This document shows positions 1 to 5,950 of a stretch of DNA of 7,861 nucleotides, one piece after another. Position numbers and translations under genes: made by a program. The notes below the pieces were generated by a model. It was not told the origin of the DNA and searched no databases. It saw nothing but the letters and a program-made list of their open reading frames with translations. Origin of the DNA: Candidatus Sumerlaeota bacterium (GTDB lineage: Bacteria; Sumerlaeota; Sumerlaeia; MWCT01); contig JAPLSR010000309.1 of the NCBI GenBank assembly GCA_026398545.1, forward strand, positions 1-7,861. The letters run 5' to 3'. Each line of letters opens with the position of its first letter. The first letter of the stretch is position 1.

Positions 1-138
1 AAACTTATGACCGCCCTCGGGACGCGCGTCCGGATACACCAGGTATCAAAAACATCGGGCAAAATCGTTATCACCTACACCACCTTGGAGGACATTGACC
101 GCATCCTTGAGGCATTGGGCATAGAACAGGGAGACTGA
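1..138 (+). CDS. parB: ParB-family partition protein, C-terminal end (partial)
   Basis: The open frame enters from the left edge and ends at TGA 136-138, so only the last 45 residues are visible. They contain LGTRVRIHQ, then KIVITYTTLEDIDRILEAL, which matches the C-terminal dimerisation region of chromosomal ParB/Spo0J proteins (typical pattern: LGTKVxI, a GKIxIxY strand, then a short helix ending in xRIL). ParB binds parS sites near the origin, spreads as a CTP-dependent clamp and works with ParA in chromosome segregation. The DNA-binding and CTPase parts lie outside the window. The stop is only 7 bases before the next start, so it is probably transcribed together with tolQ. The assignment rests on a short segment but the pattern is characteristic. 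Confidence 0.82.
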   Translation, partial: KLMTALGTRVRIHQVSKTSGKIVITYTTLEDIDRILEALGIEQGD

Positions 139-145
139 GAAAGCT

Positions 146-931
146 ATGATAACTATAATCCATTCAATATCATATACTATAACGCATGACCCGCAAATAC
201 CTGCCGTGCTGAAGTCCAGTTACGTTTGGTTCACGGTGGATATCCTTGCGGCGCTCAAGCAAAATGACTTGGTCGGACTCACCTGTATCTTCATCACCAC
301 CGTTTACAGTATCATCTCCTGGGGCATTATGGCATACAAATTCCTGTATCTCCGCCTTGCCCGTCACCAAACCAGACTCTTCCTTGAAAGGGTCATGTCA
401 GGAAAGGGGAGCCTTGCCCACGCATACACCCTTGCCGGTCAATATCCGGATAGCCCCCTCTCTCAGGTCCTCAGGGATGCCTATACGGAGCTGGAGGTGG
501 AAAACTGGTTCCAGGACGAGAAAGCCCTCTCGATTGACGCCCGGATGTCAATGGCAAAGGAGACGGTTGAGCATGTCCTTGAGGTGACGGTGGTGAATGA
601 GATACGTCGCTTGGAATCCGGCCTTCCCTTCCTTGTCTCCACCTACAACATCTGCCCCTTAGTCGGACTCTTCGGGACAGTCTGGGGCATCCTCGGCGCA
701 TTCCAAGTGGTGTCACGGGAGGGGTCTGCCGCCATTGGCAGCCTTGCGCCGGGCGTCTCCACCGCCCTCCTTACAACCGTTGCAGGGCTCATTGCCGCCA
801 TCCCCGCTGTTATTGCCTATAACCATTTCCTGAACATTGTTCAGGAGTTGGTGAGGCGCATGGACCAATTCGGCAATGAAGTTGCCAATATCATGCAGAA
901 AAATGTCCTGAAGAGGTGTTCAAGGGGATGA
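146..931 (+). CDS. tolQ: TolQ/ExbB-family proton channel protein
   Basis: This 261-residue inner-membrane protein belongs to the MotA/TolQ/ExbB family. With TolR/ExbD it forms the proton channel that powers a TolA/TonB-type transducer. Three membrane segments are visible, at about residues 42-64, 160-186 and 200-226, separated by the large cytoplasmic loop expected of the family. The second and third carry the signatures GLFGTVWGILGAF and APGVSTALLTTVAGLIAAIPAVIAYN. Thr178 and Thr211 align with the pore threonines of TolQ. APGVS, AAIP and the AYN end favour TolQ over ExbB. The N-terminus is about 20-30 residues longer than in Escherichia coli TolQ. The start ATG has an AGGGAG at 128-133, rather far upstream. 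The gene lies 7 bases after parB, and its stop overlaps the tolR ribosome-binding site, so the set reads as one operon. Confidence 0.93.
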   Translation: MITIIHSISYTITHDPQIPAVLKSSYVWFTVDILAALKQNDLVGLTCIFITTVYSIISWGIMAYKFLYLRLARHQTRLFLERVMSGKGSLAHAYTLAGQYPDSPLSQVLRDAYTELEVENWFQDEKALSIDARMSMAKETVEHVLEVTVVNEIRRLESGLPFLVSTYNICPLVGLFGTVWGILGAFQVVSREGSAAIGSLAPGVSTALLTTVAGLIAAIPAVIAYNHFLNIVQELVRRMDQFGNEVANIMQKNVLKRCSRG

Positions 932-935
932 TATT

Positions 936-1361
936 ATGAAACGGAGAAACCCCAATGTCCAACCGCTTAGCTCAATCAATCTCACATCATTCATGGACGT
1001 CACGTTCAATCTCTTGATTGCATTCATGATAATTGCGCCAACCCTCAAGCACGGTATGGAGATAGACCTGCCCCAGGTGAAGGCGTCCAATCTCAAGCCA
1101 AAGGACTCCATCACTATAGTTATCAGGAAGGCGCCTCAGCGCGGTGAGGAGGAGCGGATTTACGTTGATGACAAGCGTGTTGCGTTAGAAGACCTGACAA
1201 ACCATATCACGGCGCTTTACCAGAGAAAAAGGAACCTTGACGTCCTTATAGAGGCGGATAAAACCGTTCCTTATGAGATTGTGGCAAAGGTCCTGCATGC
1301 CATTCAGAAGGCAGGGGTGCCGGGTGTCGGGCTTGTTACCGAGCCCACGACTGAACCGTAA
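936..1361 (+). CDS. tolR: TolR/ExbD-family biopolymer transport protein
   Basis: This 141-residue protein has the TolR/ExbD layout: a short cytoplasmic N-terminus, one membrane helix (about residues 16-37) and a small periplasmic domain. The helix contains SFMDVTFNLLIAFMI, where Asp21 corresponds to the proton-binding aspartate (Asp23 of Escherichia coli TolR). The periplasmic part runs MEIDLPQVKAS, a strand pair around SITIVIRK and RIYVDD, then a helix and LIEADKTVPYEIVAKVLHAIQKAGVPGVGLVTE, the usual C-terminal ExbD pattern. AAGGGG at 922-927 gives a good ribosome-binding site for ATG 936. The gap to tolQ is 4 bases, so the two are likely translationally coupled. One oddity is a longer charged turn, KAPQRGEEE, between the first two strands; its DNA resembles the palindromes found elsewhere in the window. 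Confidence 0.93.
   Translation: MKRRNPNVQPLSSINLTSFMDVTFNLLIAFMIIAPTLKHGMEIDLPQVKASNLKPKDSITIVIRKAPQRGEEERIYVDDKRVALEDLTNHITALYQRKRNLDVLIEADKTVPYEIVAKVLHAIQKAGVPGVGLVTEPTTEP
1131..1142 (+). repeat. Possible degenerate palindrome inside tolR
   Basis: GCGC-CTCA-GCGC is a 4-base-arm palindrome. It shares CGCCTCAG with the 15-base palindromes at 4072 and 5124, and is read in the same frame (codons CCT CAG, residues PQ). It falls at a turn between two predicted strands of TolR that is longer than I expect for the family. The match is short, so chance is a real alternative. Confidence 0.25.
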
Positions 1362-1412
1362 GTGTATAGTATTTTAACTTGACATGTGCGTTGTCTGCAT
1401 CAGGTTGTAACT

Positions 1413-2180
1413 ATGGGAAAATCAATATTTTTATCATTTGTCGGGCACGTCGTTTTCTTCACGCTCTTTCTGATGCTCTTCTATATACAGGCGCGCTTCG
1501 CCAGGCTGACACCAATTAATGTGACACGTGTCCAGTTTTATAACTTGCCACCAAGCCCTGCCATGACGCCAAGGGCTCAGCCGACACCTGTGAAGCCACA
1601 ACTCACACCCGCACACAAACCGCCTGTAAAAACTCCCCCTCCAAAGGAGGCCGTGAAGCCGGAACCAAAACCCATCCCGAAAAAGACCGCCGTAAAACCG
1701 GAACCGAAGGAGGAACCCCAACCAAAGGAAAAGCCCAAATTACCGCCAAAGGAACTTAAATCCACGCCTGTCCCGCAACGGACACCCTGGCCCCCTCTGC
1801 CTACCCAGCCATCGGCGCCTGCCCAACCCTCAAAACAGCCCATATCTCAGCCGCCCATCCCCATTATTCCCCAGGGACCCTTGAAGGTAACCCAGGCGTT
1901 GCTTCCCCCTTACTACCTCCTCATGGCACAGCAAAAAATCGCGGGCAATTTCAAACTGGCGCGTTCCCAGAAATATGCTGGACTTTTCTGCGTGGCGGAA
2001 TTCCGCGTCAACAGGGAGGGACAGATTTCTGACATTCGCGTGGTCAGGTCAACGGGGCAGTCTTCCCTTGACCGTTTTGCCACCGAGGCTTTAGAATTGA
2101 CGGTCTCGCTTGCCCCGCTTCCTGACTCTATCCGTGAGTCCTCAATCACCATCATGGCAAACTTTGACTACTCGCCCTGA
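1413..2180 (+). CDS. TonB/TolA-like energy transducer, proline-rich
   Basis: From ATG 1413 this is a 255-residue periplasm-spanning protein. Residues 4-26 form a single N-terminal membrane anchor containing S-x3-H (Ser8, His12), the contact motif that TonB and TolA use to engage the ExbB/TolQ channel. A Pro/Lys/Glu-rich region follows (about residues 45-165, with KPEPK and PPPK runs), like the rigid stalk of TonB rather than the alanine-rich helix of classical TolA. The last 85 or so residues form a TonB C-terminal domain: FRVNREGQISDIRVVRSTGQSSLDRFATEAL, then APLPDS and an FDY end. The frame is open from GTG 1386, but that site has no ribosome-binding sequence; ATG 1413 has AGG eight bases upstream and leaves a typical short cytoplasmic tail. 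By position after tolQR it should act as TolA; by composition it resembles TonB. No tolB or pal follows. Confidence 0.85.
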   Translation: MGKSIFLSFVGHVVFFTLFLMLFYIQARFARLTPINVTRVQFYNLPPSPAMTPRAQPTPVKPQLTPAHKPPVKTPPPKEAVKPEPKPIPKKTAVKPEPKEEPQPKEKPKLPPKELKSTPVPQRTPWPPLPTQPSAPAQPSKQPISQPPIPIIPQGPLKVTQALLPPYYLLMAQQKIAGNFKLARSQKYAGLFCVAEFRVNREGQISDIRVVRSTGQSSLDRFATEALELTVSLAPLPDSIRESSITIMANFDYSP

Positions 2181-2186
2181 GGATCT

Positions 2187-2218
2187 GAGAATTAGAGAAT
2201 TGGAGAATCGGAGAATTA
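2187..2218 (+). repeat. Four 8-base tandem repeats in the intergenic spacer
   Basis: The units read GAGAATTA, GAGAATTG, GAGAATCG, GAGAATTA without gaps. They start 6 bases after the stop of the TonB/TolA-like gene and run into the TATAAT box upstream of the glycosyltransferase gene. Any -35 element of that promoter would lie inside the repeat, so a change in copy number could alter promoter spacing. The repeat is certain from the sequence; a role is not. Confidence 0.85.
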
Positions 2219-2227
2219 AAATATAAT
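2200..2227 (+). promoter_or_regulatory. Candidate sigma-70-type promoter for the glycosyltransferase gene
   Basis: TATAAT at 2222-2227 is a perfect -10 hexamer in a 68-base spacer. The best -35 candidate is TTGGAG at 2200-2205, a 3 of 6 match with a 16-base gap, formed by the tandem repeat. Initiation near 2234 would leave a leader of only about 15 bases before ATG 2249, where I see no Shine-Dalgarno sequence. The spacer is AT-rich, so a chance TATAAT is possible. Confidence 0.35.
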
Positions 2228-2248
2228 TCGGGCTGATGTATTATAAAC

Positions 2249-4705
2249 ATGAACGAGAAACGGATTTCAAATGACGGTCAAAAAGGATATATAGACAAAA
2301 TCCTCATTATTATCCTTCTCTCTGGAATCCTTTACAAGATCCTTTTTCTCCTTATCGTCCCTGACGAAACGGAGGATGCCTTTCTTTACGTCCGGTCTGC
2401 AGAGAACGCTCTCAGGAGAGGTTTCCGGGAGGGGTTTTTCTTCGGACGCTCGGAGCATTTTCTCTACACCCTTTTTCTCTACCTCACCACCCTGATTTTC
2501 CGGAATGGGTTGGTGGCGGGCAAGGCGCTTTCCGTCCTCTTCTCAACGCTGACCATCATCATCACTTACAAAATCGGCGTCAGGCATTTTTCCCGGAAAT
2601 GCGCCCTGTATGCGGTGTTTCTCCTTTCCTTCATCGGGTTGGGGCATCTTCTCCATGCAGTTGCTGTCTTATCCGAGCCTGTGTTCATGTTTTTCGCCGT
2701 CCTGTCCTTCATGATATATCTGGATAAAAGGAATCAGTCCGCTTCAGGCAGGTGGGCAAGATTCGCCGCGGGAGGACTCGTAGGCATCATCATGGCGATT
2801 TCCTTCTGGGTGAGGGTTGAAGCGGGTCTTCTCTGCATGTGCTATTTTCTTTTTTACCTCGTATCAAAAAGATGGCGGGAGTTGATTTCCTTTCTTCTCA
2901 TTGCGGCTCCCTTCGCTGTGTTGCGCTATCTTGCCATACCTAAGGCGACCATGACATCCGTGACGGACATCCTTGGCGCCAGATTCGGGGCAAATTACGG
3001 CTGGAGGGAATTCCTTTCCATCCTGTGGAATAACACGGGAATGCTTATATGGCATTTTGCGGGGGACTCTTTACTATTAGCCATCGTTTTTATCCTCATT
3101 CTGTGCGCCGGTATGGCGCTTTATACTCGCCTGCCAGAGAATTTGTTCGGCGCGCAGGTCAGAAACTACAAATTACAGACCCGTCACGGTTTCTCCGATG
3201 CACCTATTCTCCCATTCACCGGCTCTCCAATACTGACTGTCTTGACCTTTGTCATTATCAATCTCCTTGGCATCTCATCCATGAAGTATTACCGGATGCA
3301 CCCTTCCGTTTACAGGCACTTCACCTATCTGGCGCCGTTTCTCGCCCTGCTTCTGGGAATGGCTCTTGAAAGTATTGAGTCTGTTTTGTCTCGCCTGCAA
3401 AAGAACTTGTTCGGCACGCAGGTCAGCCGCTGGCGTGGCTTGCAGTATATCAAGCATATTTCCCGACCTGTAGCTGCCCTCATTGCCATAATCCTTGTAG
3501 CCTTTTCCGTACCGGGGCGTCTGACTTTGTCCTACAAGATTGGCTTCCTGTGGCGATATATCCACTACCAGGACCCCCACAAGGCGGTGGGGAAATGGCT
3601 GCGTGAGAATCTGCAACCGGGGGATGGCGTTATCTTCACGCTTCCCACGGATGCATATTATTCCCGCCTCAGACCTGAGACAAATCGGCTCTTTTACTGG
3701 TCTCGGAACCGCTATGATTACCTGTTCTATAAGAAAAATAAAATCCGCTACGTTGTATGGTCGGACATCCAGACCGACATGAATAGTATCGGGACGCTCG
3801 GACTTGAGCGCGACTTCCTCTTTTTCAGGCACCGCTATTCACCCCCACGATCCCTGGTCAGCCTTCCCGTCTTTAGCGGATGGAGGAGTGTCATTTATGA
3901 GATAGTCCCCGTACCAGAAGAAAATCTTTACCCGACAGCCGATTATGGCAAGGGTTTCACAATCCCCCAAAAAGGAGCCAAAGTAGAAACGGGGCGACGG
4001 TTTTACACCTCATGTGAACTGAATATTATCTCTGACAGGGCAAGGCTCGTGAAGACATCCTTCACGATTGCCCCGCCTCAGGCGGGTCGTCTCAAAATAT
4101 ACCAGCATGGGAGCTCTATCTGTGAGATTGCGCCTGTCGCAAAACGTCCGCGCAGGGTTACCTTCTTAGCCATGGCTGAAGGTCCCGGAGTAACTGTTTT
4201 TGCCCTTGAGTATCAGCCCGCATCCCATCTACAGATAAGTCATCTCAAAATAGAAGAAGTGCCCACATCCTCCCCAATCAGCCTGAGGTGGGAAATGAAC
4301 GCAACATTTGATGATGGGTGGTATTCACAGGAAGAATGGGGACGCTGGATGAGGAATAAGGCAAAGATAAAGATAGATCTGCCTCAGGCAGATTCGTCTG
4401 AGTCCGCTCCGGGCGGAAACTCTGAAGGATATGTGCTATTTTCTGCCCTGGTGAAGAGTTATAAAGTGGACAGGGATTTAACTATCTTTATAAACGGGGA
4501 AACGGCTGATATCTTCCGCATATCGCGCCAGAGGGATTTTAAAAATAACCTCATGAGGATTGAGAAGGTCTGGCGCCTTAAGAGGGGAGTGAATACAATA
4601 GAGTTTCGCGCTGCGCCCGACGCTGATACATCCATGAGTTTTGAAGAGACAAAGAGGCCCCTGACCCTTGCATTTCACGCCTTGAGAATTGTCCGCATAA
4701 AATGA
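2249..4705 (+). CDS. GT-C membrane glycosyltransferase (PMT/ArnT-like) with soluble C-terminal domains
   Basis: This is an 818-residue polytopic inner-membrane protein. Residues 18-425 hold about 9-11 hydrophobic segments. The first is followed by PDETEDAFLYVRSAENAL (Asp39, Glu40), the acidic first-loop motif of GT-C enzymes that use lipid-linked sugar donors. LSEPVFMFFAVLSFMIYLD (142-159) and RHFTYLAPFLALLLGMA (356-372) are also typical of the GT39/ArnT-like group. Residues 440-560 (AVGKWLRENLQPGDGVIFT and on) resemble the soluble domain that follows the membrane part in many relatives. Residues 585-818 look beta-rich, with LRWEMNATFDDGWYSQEEWGRWM (679-701), a pattern I associate with a carbohydrate-binding-like sandwich; that is inference. 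No ribosome-binding site is evident, but the first helix begins right after this start. Two in-frame copies of one repeat (residues 294-304, 382-392) and two palindromes lie inside it. Donor and acceptor cannot be told; a surface glycan or protein is likely. Confidence 0.85.
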   Translation: MNEKRISNDGQKGYIDKILIIILLSGILYKILFLLIVPDETEDAFLYVRSAENALRRGFREGFFFGRSEHFLYTLFLYLTTLIFRNGLVAGKALSVLFSTLTIIITYKIGVRHFSRKCALYAVFLLSFIGLGHLLHAVAVLSEPVFMFFAVLSFMIYLDKRNQSASGRWARFAAGGLVGIIMAISFWVRVEAGLLCMCYFLFYLVSKRWRELISFLLIAAPFAVLRYLAIPKATMTSVTDILGARFGANYGWREFLSILWNNTGMLIWHFAGDSLLLAIVFILILCAGMALYTRLPENLFGAQVRNYKLQTRHGFSDAPILPFTGSPILTVLTFVIINLLGISSMKYYRMHPSVYRHFTYLAPFLALLLGMALESIESVLSRLQKNLFGTQVSRWRGLQYIKHISRPVAALIAIILVAFSVPGRLTLSYKIGFLWRYIHYQDPHKAVGKWLRENLQPGDGVIFTLPTDAYYSRLRPETNRLFYWSRNRYDYLFYKKNKIRYVVWSDIQTDMNSIGTLGLERDFLFFRHRYSPPRSLVSLPVFSGWRSVIYEIVPVPEENLYPTADYGKGFTIPQKGAKVETGRRFYTSCELNIISDRARLVKTSFTIAPPQAGRLKIYQHGSSICEIAPVAKRPRRVTFLAMAEGPGVTVFALEYQPASHLQISHLKIEEVPTSSPISLRWEMNATFDDGWYSQEEWGRWMRNKAKIKIDLPQADSSESAPGGNSEGYVLFSALVKSYKVDRDLTIFINGETADIFRISRQRDFKNNLMRIEKVWRLKRGVNTIEFRAAPDADTSMSFEETKRPLTLAFHALRIVRIK
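3126..3162 (+). repeat. 37-base dyad-symmetric element, copy A, within the glycosyltransferase
   Basis: This copy matches the one at 3390-3426 at 33 of 37 positions. It has nested symmetry: outer arms CCTGC/GCAGG around a central GAAT-TT-GTTC-like dyad. It is read as RLPENLFGAQV (residues 294-304), just after a membrane segment, in a predicted extramembrane loop. Both copies are in the same frame, 264 bases (88 codons) apart. Confidence 0.75.
3390..3426 (+). repeat. 37-base dyad-symmetric element, copy B, within the glycosyltransferase
   Basis: This is the second copy of the element at 3126-3162, with differences at element positions 10, 12, 17 and 27. The central dyad is perfect here (GAAC-TT-GTTC) and sits inside outer arms CCTGC/GCAGG, so the RNA could form a stem with an internal bulge. 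It is read as RLQKNLFGTQV (residues 382-392), again just after a hydrophobic segment. Confidence 0.75.
4072..4086 (+). repeat. 15-base palindrome, copy 1, within the glycosyltransferase
   Basis: CCCGCCT-C-AGGCGGG has perfect 7-base arms and a single central base. It is read as PPQAG within APPQAGRL (residues 608-614), in the soluble C-terminal part. The same 15 bases occur on the coding strand of the methyltransferase gene (5124-5138), read in the same frame. Confidence 0.8.
4377..4417 (+). repeat. Double palindromic element within the glycosyltransferase
   Basis: Two palindromes lie 9 bases apart. The first, ATCTGCCT-C-AGGCAGAT (4377-4393), has perfect 8-base arms. The second, TCCGCTC-C-GGGCGGA (4403-4417), has 7-base arms with one G-T pair. 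Both resemble the 15-base palindromes at 4072 and 5124; the first shares the core GCCTCAGGC and its reading frame (LPQAD). The segment encodes LPQADSSESAPGGN (about residues 711-724), a low-complexity loop between two predicted beta strands of the C-terminal domain. Confidence 0.75.
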
Positions 4706-4715
4706 CTAACCGCCC

Positions 4716-4755
4716 GGTTCCGCTCAGGACTGACGGACTATTCAGGGACCTTTTT
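4716..4755 (+). terminator. Candidate intrinsic terminator at the convergent junction
   Basis: GGTTCC (4716-4721) can pair with GGGACC (4745-4750), with one G-U pair, and TTTTT follows at once (4751-4755). The loop contains its own dyad, TCCG-C-TCAG-GA-CTGA-CGGA (4719-4737). A second small palindrome, AACCG-CC-CGGTT (4708-4719), overlaps the left arm. It would end transcripts of the glycosyltransferase gene, and its T-run lies within the last codons of the opposing methyltransferase gene. The long loop makes it a weak model; the smaller hairpins may serve the opposite strand. Confidence 0.4.
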
Positions 4756-5950
4756 CGCCAATGATGATGGCAAATTCGGCGGGTTGGAATAACATAAGGG
4801 GCTTTTCTATGAAAAACCGGATGAACAATGTAACGGCTCGCGTAAAGCGCCGCCGCTTGCCAAAGGCATAATAAATGGGAAATTCTAATTCGTGATAGAG
4901 CATGAGTTCTTTGACGCGGCGGCGGATATGGAAATATTTTTCCGTAAGCGGAAGTATGAAGTCGCGCCCGACATCTTCACACGGGGCACCCTGCTTAAGG
5001 ACATCGGGAACGGGAACGCAGGGATAGCGTCTCTGGATTTTCGGGTGGAGATATGAATTTGCCAGCCTTTTAATTTTCAGGGCAATTGGCGAAAAAGCCA
5101 CGTGCTCAAAAAAGAGAATTCTTCCCGCCTGAGGCGGGTCCTTCAGGACGGCATGCATACTCTTTAGAACATCCTCAATGCGAGATATATGATGGAGCGC
5201 ATCCTTTGAGAGGAGGAGGTCGATACCTTTTTGTTTGAGCGGCGGACGTTCCGGCTCGGCGTAAATGTAATGTATCCTTTTGAAGACGTCCTTGCCAATA
5301 TGTGAGGCATAGTCGCGGCCGACCTCAAGGGCGCCGGGGGCGATATCAATGGCAACGACATCCCACCCCAGATAGGCGGCTTCAAGACCGAATTGTCCGG
5401 CACCGCAACCTATATCGAGGGCGAGTCCGGGTGGAAGGCTCTTTAAGAAGCCAAAGATAACCTTTGAGAGATGGTCAGGCCACATGCCGTAAAGACGTCC
5501 CCTGTCCTTATCGTCTCGCTCAAGGACGCCTAAGTTATAGAAGGATGGATGGGTGGAATAGGAACGGACATCGAGGAAGGAAGTATCGCCGACTGCATAG
5601 TGGACTTTTGCATATTCCGACCAGTAGTTCCCCTCGTCAAGGATGCGTTTCTCTTCAGGGCTGGGCGCTGGAAATAAGCCATTAAGGTTAACAGGGGAGC
5701 CGCATTCTGTGATGGTGGCGGGGAGTTGCCCCCTGTATTCAGTGAGCAGTGCAAGGTCAAATTCTTTACGCCTGAGCCCGTCGCGCACAAGGTGCGGGAT
5801 GCCGCCCTGTATTGGGAACCACCGCCCACACTCGCCGCACAAAAGAACCCCATCGATGATATCCTCTTCAACCTGCCGCAAAGGTATTATGTCAAGTGGC
5901 GCATGAGCGTCGAGCGGGCAGGCAAGCATGTCAAGAATTTTTACTTGCAA
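4742..5950 (-). CDS. Trm112-like zinc-ribbon and class I SAM methyltransferase fusion
   Basis: From TTG 5950 this is a 402-residue protein. Residues 1-56 resemble a Trm112-type domain: VKILDMLACPLD, then LLCGECGRWFPIQGGIPHLV. Of the four expected metal ligands, Cys11, Cys38 and Cys41 are present; the second is Asp14 (CPLD instead of CPxC). The catalytic part shows motif I LALDIGCGAGQFGLEAA (DIGCGAG about 179-185), an acidic second-strand end VVAIDIAPGAL (Asp202), and DLLLSKDALHHI before the loop that usually reads LKPGG. Here that loop reads LKDPPQAGRI, where a palindrome is embedded. The substrate is unknown. The frame stays open to ATG 5995, but TTG 5950 has AAGGGG four bases upstream and leaves a family-typical N-terminus. 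It overlaps the end of the thioesterase gene by 10 bases, suggesting translational coupling. Confidence 0.83.
   Translation of the reverse strand: MQVKILDMLACPLDAHAPLDIIPLRQVEEDIIDGVLLCGECGRWFPIQGGIPHLVRDGLRRKEFDLALLTEYRGQLPATITECGSPVNLNGLFPAPSPEEKRILDEGNYWSEYAKVHYAVGDTSFLDVRSYSTHPSFYNLGVLERDDKDRGRLYGMWPDHLSKVIFGFLKSLPPGLALDIGCGAGQFGLEAAYLGWDVVAIDIAPGALEVGRDYASHIGKDVFKRIHYIYAEPERPPLKQKGIDLLLSKDALHHISRIEDVLKSMHAVLKDPPQAGRILFFEHVAFSPIALKIKRLANSYLHPKIQRRYPCVPVPDVLKQGAPCEDVGRDFILPLTEKYFHIRRRVKELMLYHELEFPIYYAFGKRRRFTRAVTLFIRFFIEKPLMLFQPAEFAIIIGEKGP
5124..5138 (-). repeat. 15-base palindrome, copy 2, within the methyltransferase
   Basis: On the coding (-) strand this reads CCCGCCT-C-AGGCGGG, identical to the copy at 4072-4086, and is again read as PPQAG, followed by R. 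It interrupts the methyltransferase loop that normally carries a short LKPGG-type turn, as expected for a small in-frame insertion. Confidence 0.8.

Noticed and set aside
1379..1412. TTGACA at 1379-1384 as a -35 box for the TonB/TolA-like gene
   Set aside because: At 16-18 bases downstream there is no -10 match, and an initiation point there would fall around or after the preferred ATG 1413.
1386..1412. GTG 1386 as start of the TonB/TolA-like gene
   Set aside because: There is no ribosome-binding sequence before it, and the extra nine residues are atypical; ATG 1413 is favoured.
1577..1843. Glycine-rich reading frame on the - strand
   Set aside because: It is the reverse complement of the Pro/Lys-rich stalk of the TonB/TolA-like gene, has no ribosome-binding site and resembles no known family.
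3662..3680. CCCGCCTCAGACCTGAG as another palindrome copy
   Set aside because: Only the left half matches, the frame differs (SRLRPE) and the arms do not pair well.
3275..3832. 185-codon open frame on the - strand inside the glycosyltransferase
   Set aside because: It is antisense to a well-supported gene, shows no recognisable domains, and its composition fits a shadow frame.
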